The notes under the pieces were generated by a model. The model saw only the letters and a program-made list of their open reading frames with translations. It was not told the origin of the DNA and ran no database searches. Of a stretch of DNA of 21,517 nt, positions 8,511-14,968 are shown in pieces; the first letter of the stretch is position 1; every line of letters begins with the position of its first letter. The stretch is from Clostridiales bacterium. Its GTDB lineage: Bacteria; Bacillota; Clostridia; TANB77; CAG-508. The translations under genes and the position numbers were made by a program. The stretch covers positions 1-21,517 of the forward strand of contig DOYA01000075.1 in NCBI GenBank assembly GCA_003518755.1. Direction: 5' to 3'.

Positions 8511-8775
8511 CTTTTGACTTTAGACTATTCGACCTATCATTACGGAAAGCAGCATCTTCCATAAACTTAATGAACTCATTAGAATATACTTCCTGTAAAT
8601 TTGAACATGTTCCATTGAAATCCTTCTGCTTACATTCTTCCATACCAATAAATCTCTCATCTGAATTGTTACCTGAACCTTCTGGTATTTTTGAATCAAT
8701 CCATTCTAGTGCTTTCCTAAATTTGTACCATCCTAAAGCAAAAGCATTTTTTAATTCTTTTAATATTTCTTTCAT
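8497..8775 (-). CDS. Unknown 92-residue protein
   Basis: ATG behind AAAAAGGA. The product begins MKEILKELKNAFALGWYKFRKALEWIDSKI, an amphipathic helix rich in Lys, Leu and Trp, and continues with two Cys (EECKQKDFNGTC) and a charged C-terminus ending KSKEKER. No family is recognised. It lies 58 bases downstream of the gene at 8834 on the same strand with only a weak possible -10 between (TATACT), so it is probably cotranscribed with it. It ends within the shared terminator. Confidence 0.65.
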   Translation of the reverse strand: MKEILKELKNAFALGWYKFRKALEWIDSKIPEGSGNNSDERFIGMEECKQKDFNGTCSNLQEVYSNEFIKFMEDAAFRNDRSNSLKSKEKER

Positions 8776-8833
8776 TTTTCCTTTTTCTAATACTCCTATT
8801 CATAAATATATTAGTATAGAAACATTGAAATAA

Positions 8834-9094
8834 TTATTCACCATGTTCATTACCATCAAAATGATTTTCTATGTCTTGCTTAACCTTTTCAAATTCAGCT
8901 TCTTTTCCAGCTTTTTTGGCATCACTATGATCTGTAATAACTTTTTCTCCATCTGGTTTTTTTCTAAGATAGTCGAAAAAACCAGCTCTAGTTATTCTTT
9001 TATTTCCTCCAGGATTTTTAGTCATAGTACCATTTGGGTCATTTTCTCTTAATTCCTTATTAACGCTTTCCAAGTCATCATATCTATTTCCCAT
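8834..9094 (-). CDS. Unknown 86-residue hydrophilic protein
   Basis: The start is the ATG at 9094, six bases after AAAGGAGAG; a TTG at 9112 in the same frame lies before that site and is not the start. The product (MGNRYDDLESVNKELREN...) is almost wholly charged or polar, with NPGGNKRITRAGFFDYLRKKPDG in the middle and no Cys or membrane segment. A perfect sigma-A promoter drives it. No family is recognised. With the 8497 gene it forms a two-gene unit of unknown role. Confidence 0.75.
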   Translation of the reverse strand: MGNRYDDLESVNKELRENDPNGTMTKNPGGNKRITRAGFFDYLRKKPDGEKVITDHSDAKKAGKEAEFEKVKQDIENHFDGNEHGE

Positions 9095-9139
9095 ATTTTT
9101 CTCTCCTTTCAATTCTTAATCTTTTTTGCCTCAATTATC

Positions 9140-9168
9140 ATTATACACCAATTCGAGTAATTTGTCAA
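9140..9168 (-). promoter_or_regulatory. sigma-A promoter of the two small genes
   Basis: Minus strand TTGACA (9168-9163), 17-bp spacer and TATAAT (9145-9140). The -35 overlaps the stop codon of the upstream RNHCP gene (9167-9165). Confidence 0.9.
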
Positions 9169-9479
9169 ATTTTTCCGGCACTTAATTTAATTATTAGGTC
9201 CATATCATCATCTTCTGCTGATTTATTTTTTCTTATAGCACCACATTTTTTACATTTAAAAATTATTACATATCCCTTTTTTTTATTTATTTCTAATCCA
9301 ACTGGCTCTAAGTCTCCATGACACGTCTCAAGCCTATCTCCCGGATTTACATCTACATGAAGTGAGTGCAGGCAATATGGGCAATGGTTTCTGCAGGAAT
9401 AACCAAGTTTTGGAACTTTTTTTCCACAATTATTGCATATAAATTCTTCATCAATTACTGTAAAATTTCTAGTATTCAA
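9165..9479 (-). CDS. RNHCP-domain zinc-ribbon protein
   Basis: 104 residues. The middle reads SCRNHCPYCLHSLHVDVNPGDR, the defining RNHCP motif, preceded by CNNCGKKV and followed by ETCHG and CKKCG, giving several CxxC zinc-binding pairs. The family's function is not known; nucleic-acid binding is a guess from the zinc ribbons. The start is a TTG at 9479 behind AGGAGGAGG, lying inside the last codons of the kinase gene, so the two overlap by 11 bases and are probably translationally coupled. Confidence 0.85.
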   Translation of the reverse strand: MNTRNFTVIDEEFICNNCGKKVPKLGYSCRNHCPYCLHSLHVDVNPGDRLETCHGDLEPVGLEINKKKGYVIIFKCKKCGAIRKNKSAEDDDMDLIIKLSAGKI

Positions 9480-11109
9480 AATAACCTCCTCCTAAAAATT
9501 CTTTAAGTAATGAATTATTAGGTATAATTTCTGATGGTATTGGTTTAAAATATCTTAATATTTCTATTAATCTTCTAGCTTCAGCATATTGTCTTTCTGA
9601 TGGAGTGATTTCTTCTAATAATTGAATTGCAATATCTTTTAAAGCAGCTAATTCATATATTAAAGATGTATTAAATATACTGTCTGCATCTTCTTGATAT
9701 GGGAAAATATTTTTTTCTTCTCCCCTATTTACTTTTGGCCATGCATCTAATGTATGTTTTGCACTATAATTTCTAAATTGATAATCTCTAACAATTCTTC
9801 TTACAAGCCTTGTATCTGTAGTTGAAATTCTATTTAGCCTATCCATGTTTAATACTGTTAAATCACTAATATATACTTTATATTTTTGTTCTTTTGGGAT
9901 TAGTTTAGTTAATTCATCATTTAAACAATGAATTCCTTCTATAACCAAAATCTCATCATCTGCCAAATGCATTGTTTTGCCTTTGTATCTTTTTGTTCCA
10001 ACAGAAAAATCAAATTCTGGAACTTGAATTTCTTCTCCATTTAATAATGAAGTTAAATCTCTATTAAATAGCTCTAAATCTATTGCCTCAATGTTTTCAA
10101 AATCATATTCTCCATTTTCATCTAAAGGAGTATCTGGCCTTTCTACAAAGTAATTATCAACAGATATTGTTACAGGTTTTAAGCCATTTATTCTTAATTG
10201 AAGCCCTAATCTTTGAGCAAAAGTAGTCTTGCCTGATGAAGATGGTCCTGCAATAAGTACCATTTTAATATTTTTATTTGATGCAATTTTATCTGCAATA
10301 TTTGCAATTTTTTTCTCATGAAGTGCTTCTTCAAGCATTATTAATTGTTTAATCTTTCCATGTTCAATAATGTTATTTAATTTATATATAGTACTAACAT
10401 CTAAAATTCTATGTATATCATTATACTCATTTAAGGCCCATAATAGTTTTTTAGTTTCTTGATATTTTGGCAATACAAATGGATCATTTGAACTAGGGTA
10501 TCTGATTAAAAAACCTTTATCATATTTAACTAATTCAAAAATTTTTACAATGCCTGTATTAATTGCAATGTCTTCATATACATAATTATAGTAATCATCA
10601 CAGTAATACATATTTATTATTTTGTTTTCTTCCAAGTCTAATTGCAATCTTCCTTTTGAAGAATCTTCTTTTTCGTATAATTCCTTTGCTTCTTCCCTAG
10701 TTAAAACTTTTTTTGTAATAGGGAGATTTAAGTCTACAATTCTCCTCATTTCTTGTTCAACATTTTTAATCATTTCAACAGTTTCTTCCATATTATCTAA
10801 ATCACAATACATTGAATTAGAAAGCTGATAATTCACTCTCACTTTTGCTTCTGGGTAAACTCTTTCAAATGCCATAGCCATTATGTATATAAGTGTTCTT
10901 CTATATATTTTCATTCCGCCTTTTGTTGATATATCTACAAGAGATATTGTTCCATCTTGAGTTATTTCGTAATCCAATCTTTGATATTCATTATTAAATT
11001 TTGCTCCTATAATTGGGATTTCACTTTTTTCAATTTCTTCTTTTAATAGTTCTTGAATTGTAGTTTTTTCTTTTACATCAAATTCTTTTTCATTATATTT
11101 TACTTTCAT
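9469..11109 (-). CDS. TGS-domain uridine/nucleoside kinase-like protein
   Basis: 546 residues. Residues about 1-65 form a TGS/ubiquitin-like domain as in threonyl-tRNA synthetase, followed by a ThrRS-like second region. A phosphoribulokinase/uridine-kinase domain then carries Walker A GPSSSGKT at 288-295, SVDNYFVERPDTPLDENG, and the lid region TDTRLVRRIVRDYQFRNYSA. This fusion is common in Clostridia and is usually annotated as nucleoside or uridine kinase; the true substrate is unknown. ATG behind AAAGG, with a consensus promoter and a leader of about 85 bases. It shares an intergenic region with divergent spoIVA and overlaps the RNHCP gene at its 3' end. Confidence 0.9.
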   Translation of the reverse strand: MKVKYNEKEFDVKEKTTIQELLKEEIEKSEIPIIGAKFNNEYQRLDYEITQDGTISLVDISTKGGMKIYRRTLIYIMAMAFERVYPEAKVRVNYQLSNSMYCDLDNMEETVEMIKNVEQEMRRIVDLNLPITKKVLTREEAKELYEKEDSSKGRLQLDLEENKIINMYYCDDYYNYVYEDIAINTGIVKIFELVKYDKGFLIRYPSSNDPFVLPKYQETKKLLWALNEYNDIHRILDVSTIYKLNNIIEHGKIKQLIMLEEALHEKKIANIADKIASNKNIKMVLIAGPSSSGKTTFAQRLGLQLRINGLKPVTISVDNYFVERPDTPLDENGEYDFENIEAIDLELFNRDLTSLLNGEEIQVPEFDFSVGTKRYKGKTMHLADDEILVIEGIHCLNDELTKLIPKEQKYKVYISDLTVLNMDRLNRISTTDTRLVRRIVRDYQFRNYSAKHTLDAWPKVNRGEEKNIFPYQEDADSIFNTSLIYELAALKDIAIQLLEEITPSERQYAEARRLIEILRYFKPIPSEIIPNNSLLKEFLGGGYFEY

Positions 11110-11147
11110 TTTTAGCCTTTCCTTCTATTAATAATACTTTATTATTC

Positions 11148-11173
11148 AATCTTATAAATATATATATAAGATT
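11148..11173. repeat. Palindrome in the kinase leader
   Basis: AATCTTATA (11148-11156) and TATAAGATT (11165-11173) are 9-bp complements with an 8-base AT loop, about 40 bases before the kinase ATG. The word AATCTTATAAATATAT is shared with the trmB upstream region at 19373, also about 40 bases before a start codon. Confidence 0.5.
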
Positions 11174-11199
11174 CAAAATAATTATATTCTTACAAAAGT

Positions 11200-11229
11200 A
11201 TTATAACATTTTTATTAATTTTCGGTCAA
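11200..11229 (-). promoter_or_regulatory. sigma-A promoter of the kinase gene
   Basis: Minus strand TTGACC (11229-11224), 18-bp spacer and perfect TATAAT (11205-11200). Confidence 0.8.
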
Positions 11230-11246
11230 CTTTTTTTTGCAATATG

Positions 11247-11274
11247 TCATAAACTTAAATTTACCTCATATAAA
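11247..11274 (+). promoter_or_regulatory. Possible sigma-E promoter of spoIVA
   Basis: TCATAAA (11247-11253), 13 bp and CATATAAA (11267-11274) partly match the sigma-E pattern KMATATT-N14-CATACAAT. spoIVA is sigma-E dependent in Bacillus subtilis and no sigma-A box pair is seen. The match is imperfect. Confidence 0.35.
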
Positions 11275-11320
11275 TTACTAAAAAGCAAGTACATATTTTT
11301 AGTACGTAGGAGGTATTTTA

Positions 11321-12799
11321 ATGGAGAATCTCGGATTATACCAAGATATAAGCAAAAGAACTGATGGTGATATTTATGTTGGAGTTGTAGGTCCTGTTAG
11401 AACCGGAAAATCAACTTTTATAAAGAAATTTATGGATTTACTAGTTATTCCAAATATTAACAATGATTACAAAAAAGAAAGAGCTAAAGATGAGCTTCCT
11501 CAAAGCAGTGCAGGAAAAACTATTATGACTACAGAGCCTAAATTTGTACCTAATGAGGCAGTAGAGATTACAATAGATAAAAATTTAAAATTAAAAACTA
11601 GATTGGTTGATTGTGTTGGTTACTTAGTTCCCGATAGTATTGGCTATTTAGAAGATGATAAGCCAAGAATGGTAAAAACTCCATGGCAAGATGAAGAAAT
11701 GCCATTTGAAAAAGCTGCTGAAATTGGAACTAAAAAAGTTATTCAAGAACATTCTACAATAGGTATTTTAATTACAACTGATGGAAGTTTTACAGAAATT
11801 GCTCGAGAGGATTATGTTTCAGCTGAAGAAAGAGTTGTCTCTGAATTAAAAGCTATAAATAAACCTTTTATAGTTCTTCTAAATTCTGAACATCCTGAGA
11901 ATTCAGATACAATAAATCTAGCTTCAACTCTTGCAGAAAAGTATAATTCTACAGTTTTACCTATAAATTGTGCAGAACTTGATATATCAGACATTAACAA
12001 TATTTTTTCTAAAATCCTATATGAGTTTCCTGTAAGTCAGGTTAATTTTTCTTTGCCAAAATGGATTAATGGTTTAGACTTTAATCATCCTTTGAAACAA
12101 GAATTATTTAATCAAATTGAAGATGCATTTACAAATATTAATCTATTAAAAGATGCTAACTCATGTATTACAAAAATTATTCAAACTAATTTAATTACAC
12201 AAACTCAAATTAATAATATTGAACTTGGAACAGGTAGAGTAAATGTTAAAATTGATTTAAAAGATGAATTATTCTATCAGGTTTTAACTCAAATGACTGG
12301 TGTTGATATTTCTAATGAAGGAGATTTATTTGCAATTATAAATAATTTAGCTCAAACTAAAAAGAAATATGACAAAATTGCTTTAGCTTTGGATGAAGTA
12401 AATCGCAAGGGCTATGGAATTGTTACACCTTCTATTGATGAGCTAATTTTAGCAGAACCTGAAATGGTAAAACAAGGCTCTCGTTTTGGTGTTAAACTAA
12501 AAGCAACTGCACCTAGTCTTCATATTATAAAAGCAAATATAGAAACAGAAGTATCTCCAATTGTAGGCTCTGAAAAACAATCTGAAGAATTAGTAAATTA
12601 CCTTCTTTCAGGTTTTGAAAGCGACCCTCAAAAAATCTGGAATTCTAATATATTTGGAAAAAGCCTTCACGAGCTTGTAAATGAAGGTTTGCAAACAAAA
12701 CTTGCTAAAATGCCAGAAGAAGCCCAAATGAAACTTCAAGAGACATTAGAGCGTATTGTAAATGAAGGCTCTGGAGGGCTAATTTGCATAATATTATAA
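11321..12799 (+). CDS. spoIVA: Stage IV sporulation protein A
   Basis: SpoIVA is the cytoskeletal ATPase that polymerises on the forespore and is the basement layer of the spore coat. Begins MENLGLYQDISKRTDGDIYVGVVGPV with Walker A GPVRTGKST at 24-32, then QSSAGKTIMTTEPKF and VDCVGY, all SpoIVA signatures. The 492-residue length is normal, and the C-terminus GGLICIIL matches the conserved end that interacts with SpoVM. ATG follows TAGGAGG. It shows that this lineage can build spores. The gene ends 12 bases before a strong terminator belonging to the antitoxin-like unit. Confidence 0.97.
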   Translation: MENLGLYQDISKRTDGDIYVGVVGPVRTGKSTFIKKFMDLLVIPNINNDYKKERAKDELPQSSAGKTIMTTEPKFVPNEAVEITIDKNLKLKTRLVDCVGYLVPDSIGYLEDDKPRMVKTPWQDEEMPFEKAAEIGTKKVIQEHSTIGILITTDGSFTEIAREDYVSAEERVVSELKAINKPFIVLLNSEHPENSDTINLASTLAEKYNSTVLPINCAELDISDINNIFSKILYEFPVSQVNFSLPKWINGLDFNHPLKQELFNQIEDAFTNINLLKDANSCITKIIQTNLITQTQINNIELGTGRVNVKIDLKDELFYQVLTQMTGVDISNEGDLFAIINNLAQTKKKYDKIALALDEVNRKGYGIVTPSIDELILAEPEMVKQGSRFGVKLKATAPSLHIIKANIETEVSPIVGSEKQSEELVNYLLSGFESDPQKIWNSNIFGKSLHELVNEGLQTKLAKMPEEAQMKLQETLERIVNEGSGGLICIIL

Positions 12800-12809
12800 A
12801 TTGCAACTC

Positions 12810-12891
12810 AAAAAAATCTCCTGTATTAGCCGATACAGGAGATTTTTGGTGTTTCTACAACACCGGCAACAAAAATGCCTAAACTTCATTT
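12810..12891 (-). ncRNA. Orphan antitoxin-like antisense RNA
   Basis: A minus-strand transcript from about 12891 would carry a segment complementary to a 5' word GGCAAC and a start region AAAATGCCTAAACTTCA, then the GGUGUU/AACACC hairpin, and end at the 14-bp terminator. It is a paralogue of the antitoxin at 14811, but the matching toxin (start ATGCCTAAACTTC) is not in the window. spoIVA occupies the convergent position instead, so the RNA may only overlap the spoIVA mRNA end. Confidence 0.6.
12812..12847. terminator. Bidirectional terminator after spoIVA
   Basis: 14-bp stem, arms 12812-12825 and 12834-12847, loop TTAGCCGA, with A run before and T run after. Ends spoIVA on plus and the antisense RNA on minus. 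Confidence 0.9.
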
Positions 12892-12897
12892 ATATAT

Positions 12898-12925
12898 ATT
12901 ATACACTAATTTTAAAAAAATTCAA
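12898..12925 (-). promoter_or_regulatory. Promoter of the orphan antisense RNA
   Basis: Minus strand TTGAAT (12925-12920), 16-bp spacer and TATAAT (12903-12898), conserved in the copy at 14895. Confidence 0.7.
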
Positions 12926-13050
12926 CTAGTTTTAAACATTTATCAAAAAAATCGTTCGACTTTTTTAGACATTTTTCTTTAATATTTCATTTGGCTTATT
13001 TGACGATATGAATTAAATGAGCTCCAGTTATCAAAATCAACCATTCCCCC

Positions 13051-13079
13051 TTGCATTTTTGCTTATAATTTTATATAAT
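13051..13079 (+). promoter_or_regulatory. sigma-A promoter of asnS
   Basis: TTGCAT (13051-13056), 17-bp spacer and TATAAT (13074-13079), about 31 bases before the ATG. The leader is too short for a T-box riboswitch. Confidence 0.8.
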
Positions 13080-13110
13080 AAGCACATAATGCATTTAGGG
13101 GGTTTTTTTA

Positions 13111-14502
13111 ATGGAAAAATTAACAATTAAAGATTTATATAAAGATTATAAAAGTTATGAGAATAAGCAAGTTACTTTAGAGGGTTGGGTTAGAACTGTT
13201 CGTGATTCTAAAACTTTTGGTTTTATCGAATTAAATGATGGCTCATATTTTAAAAATATTCAAATTGTAATTTCTGATAAACTTGATAATTTTAAAGATT
13301 TAGTTAAACTTACAATAAGTTCATCTATAAAAGTTACAGGAACTTTAGTAATTACTGAGAATTCAAAACAACCATTTGAAATACAAGCAACAAATATAGA
13401 AGTATTTAATTTAAGTGATAATGATTATCCTTTACAAAAAAAGAGACATACTTTTGAATATTTAAGAACTGTTGCACATCTTCGCCCAAGAACCAATACT
13501 TTTAATGCTATTTTTAGAATAAGAAGTGTCGCTGCTTTTGCAATTCACGAATATTTTCAAAATAATGGATATGTTTATGTTCATACTCCTATTATTACAT
13601 GTGCAGATTGTGAAGGTTCGGCTGAAATGTTTAAACTTACAACTATGGATTTAGAAAAGCCTCTTCCAAAAAATGAAGATGGCACAACTGATTTTTCTAA
13701 TGACCTATTTGGAAAAGAAGCCTATATTACAGGTTCTGGTCAACTTCATGGAGAAACCTTTGCAGCAAGTTTTGGAAAAATTTATACCTTTGGGCCAACA
13801 CTTCGTTCAGAAAACTCTAATACCAAAACACATGCAAATGAATTTTGGATGATTGAACCTGAAATTTCATTTTGTGACCTAGAAGAACTTATGGATATTG
13901 AAGAAGATTGCTTAAAATTTATTGTTCAAAAAGTTTTAGAAAGATGTCCTGAAGAAATTAATTTCTGTGATCAATTTATAGAAAAAGGACTTAAAGAAAA
14001 ACTAAACAAGCTACTTAATTCTTCTTTTGTAAGAATAGACCATAAAGATGTTATAGATATTCTTAAAAAAGCTGATAGAAAATGGGAATTTGAACCTGAC
14101 TATGGTGAAGATTTGGCAAAAGAACATGAAAAATATATTACAGAATATTTTAATGGCCCTGTTTTTGTTAAAAACTGGCCAAAAGATATTAAATCATATT
14201 ATATGAAATTAAACCCAGATGGAAAAACAGTTGCCGCAGTAGACTTAGAAGTTCCGGGAGCTGGAGAAATAATGGGTGGTTCTCAAAGAGAAGAAAACTA
14301 TGATACTTTAGTTAAACTTATGGAAGCTAAAGGTATAAAAACTGAACCTCTTGAATGGTATCTTGATTTACGTAGATATGGCTCAAATGTACATTCTGGT
14401 TTTGGTCTTGGATTTGAAAGATTACTTATGTATTTAACTGGTATGGAAAATATCAGAGATGTTATTCCTTTCCCAAGAACACCAAAAAATTGTGAATTTT
14501 AA
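13111..14502 (+). CDS. asnS: Asparaginyl-tRNA synthetase
   Basis: Class IIb synthetase that charges tRNA-Asn. An N-terminal OB-fold anticodon-binding domain (about 15-115, VTLEGWVRTVRDSKTFGFIELNDGS) precedes a catalytic domain with motif 2 (TLRSENSNTKTHANEFWMIE) and motif 3 (GFGLGFERLLMYL). The 463-residue length is typical. The sequence PRTPKNCEF at the end is typical of AsnRS rather than AspRS. Start ATG behind a GGGGG site, with its own promoter and a terminator at 14543. Confidence 0.97.
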   Translation: MEKLTIKDLYKDYKSYENKQVTLEGWVRTVRDSKTFGFIELNDGSYFKNIQIVISDKLDNFKDLVKLTISSSIKVTGTLVITENSKQPFEIQATNIEVFNLSDNDYPLQKKRHTFEYLRTVAHLRPRTNTFNAIFRIRSVAAFAIHEYFQNNGYVYVHTPIITCADCEGSAEMFKLTTMDLEKPLPKNEDGTTDFSNDLFGKEAYITGSGQLHGETFAASFGKIYTFGPTLRSENSNTKTHANEFWMIEPEISFCDLEELMDIEEDCLKFIVQKVLERCPEEINFCDQFIEKGLKEKLNKLLNSSFVRIDHKDVIDILKKADRKWEFEPDYGEDLAKEHEKYITEYFNGPVFVKNWPKDIKSYYMKLNPDGKTVAAVDLEVPGAGEIMGGSQREENYDTLVKLMEAKGIKTEPLEWYLDLRRYGSNVHSGFGLGFERLLMYLTGMENIRDVIPFPRTPKNCEF

Positions 14503-14515
14503 TGGATGGAAAAAG

Positions 14516-14542
14516 ATGGAAAAAGGGACGGTTCTCTTTTCC
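14516..14542. repeat. Short GGGACGG-core hairpin repeat
   Basis: TGGAAAAA, then GGGACGGTTCTC, then TTTTCCA: the flanks pair around a GGGACGG core. A shortened member of the dispersed family, placed between the asnS stop and its terminator. Confidence 0.7.
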
Positions 14543-14572
14543 AAAAAAACCTAGAAATATCTAGGTTTTTTT
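14543..14572. terminator. asnS terminator
   Basis: AAAAAAACCTAG (14543-14554) and CTAGGTTTTTTT (14561-14572) form a 12-bp stem with a 6-base loop and a T run. Confidence 0.88.
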
Positions 14573-14614
14573 GTTTTATCGCAAATTTCGACAAACTTCT
14601 CGAGTTTTATGTAT

Positions 14615-14620
14615 TATAAT
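14615..14620 (+). promoter_or_regulatory. -10 box of the toxin mRNA
   Basis: Perfect TATAAT. A start about seven bases on puts AGGCAACTAGCCT at the 5' end of the mRNA. No strong -35 at 17 bp; TTCGAC at 14587 is too far. Confidence 0.6.
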
Positions 14621-14627
14621 TTTATTT

Positions 14628-14672
14628 AGGCAACTAGCCTCGAAAGGAGGTGAAGAAAATGCCAACATTTCA
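14628..14672 (+). promoter_or_regulatory. Toxin mRNA 5' hairpin, ribosome site and antisense target words
   Basis: AGGC-AACTA-GCCT (14628-14640) is a 5' stem-loop whose GGCAACT word (14629-14635) recurs at 14862. CCTC/GAGG (14638-14641 and 14647-14650) can alternatively pair over the Shine-Dalgarno AAAGGAGGTG. AATGCCAACATTTCA (14658-14672) spans the start codon and recurs exactly at 14870-14884, so the antisense RNA is complementary to it. Confidence 0.75.
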
Positions 14673-14802
14673 AAAAGAGAAACAAAAGAAAAAAAGCACT
14701 AATAAAATTCAAGAATTTTTACATAAATTATTAATTGCAATTAAAACAATTTTTGAAATAATAATAGTGTTAAAGGCAATAATTGAAATCATTTTCAATT
14801 AA
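14659..14802 (+). CDS. 47-residue toxin-like small hydrophobic peptide, type I TA candidate
   Basis: ATG behind the near-perfect site AAAGGAGGTG, ends TAA. The product is MPTFQKEKQKKKSTNKIQEF, a Lys-rich head, followed by an Ile/Leu-rich helix (LLIAIKTIFEIIIVLKAII) interrupted by Lys and Glu, ending EIIFN. It is small, basic then hydrophobic, like membrane-acting type I toxins. It differs from Fst, whose charged part follows the helix. No homologue is recognised; the toxin call rests on the peptide type and the surrounding antisense architecture: a converging promoter, shared terminator and paired direct repeats. Confidence 0.75.
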   Translation: MPTFQKEKQKKKSTNKIQEFLHKLLIAIKTIFEIIIVLKAIIEIIFN

Positions 14803-14810
14803 CAGCAACC

Positions 14811-14888
14811 AAAAAAATCTCCTGTATGCGCAAATACAGGAGATTTTTGGTGTTTAACACCGGCAACTGAATGCCAACATTTCATTTA
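14811..14888 (-). ncRNA. Antisense RNA antitoxin candidate
   Basis: A minus-strand transcript of about 75 nt is predicted from the promoter at 14895. It begins with TGAAATGTTGGCATT, complementary to the toxin start region, then AGTTGCC, complementary to the toxin 5' hairpin loop. Next come a GGUGUU/AACACC hairpin and the terminator, whose loop is complementary to the toxin mRNA terminator loop. This is the layout of RNA II in the pAD1 par (Fst) system. Confidence 0.75.
14813..14848. terminator. Shared bidirectional terminator of toxin and antitoxin RNAs
   Basis: 14-bp stem, arms 14813-14826 and 14835-14848, loop TGCGCAAA. The arms are identical to those at 12812 but the loop differs. It may also end lysS readthrough. 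Confidence 0.9.
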
Positions 14889-14894
14889 ATATAT

Positions 14895-14922
14895 ATTATA
14901 CACTAATTCAAAAAAAATTCAA
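14895..14922 (-). promoter_or_regulatory. Promoter of the antisense RNA
   Basis: Minus strand TTGAAT (14922-14917), 16-bp spacer and TATAAT (14900-14895). It is conserved with the orphan copy. Confidence 0.75.
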
Positions 14923-14968
14923 TCATTTTTTAATATTTTTAAAAAAAATCGTTCGACTTTTTTCGAGT

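Larger units (their letters stand above)
12804..12966. repeat. Orphan copy of the antitoxin unit, duplicated at 14803-14963
   Basis: About 160 bp are homologous to 14803-14963. Shared parts are the identical terminator arms AAAAATCTCCTGTA/TACAGGAGATTTTT, a GGTGTT..AACACC hairpin, GGCAAC, an ATGCC word, the promoter, and the tail ATCGTTCGACTTTTTT. Loop and target-word sequences differ. Together with the asnS promoter region, this block accounts for the stretch 12800-13110, which has no protein gene. Confidence 0.88.
14803..14963. repeat. Antitoxin unit paired with the toxin, duplicate of 12804-12966
   Basis: Second copy of the roughly 160-bp block, ending six bases before the lysS stop codon (14969). 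Within it, GGCAACT (14862-14868) and AATGCCAACATTTCA (14870-14884) are direct repeats of the toxin leader words. Confidence 0.88.

Noticed and set aside
9095..9112. TTG start for the 8834 gene at 9112
   Set aside because: It lies upstream of the AAAGGAGAG site, whereas the ATG at 9094 has ideal spacing.
12798..12966. A toxin gene paired with the first antitoxin copy
   Set aside because: No small frame with a ribosome site exists on the plus strand between spoIVA and the terminator; the expected ATGCCTAAACTTC occurs only in the antitoxin itself.
13000..13110. T-box or other riboswitch before asnS
   Set aside because: The promoter at 13051-13079 leaves a leader of only about 25 bases.
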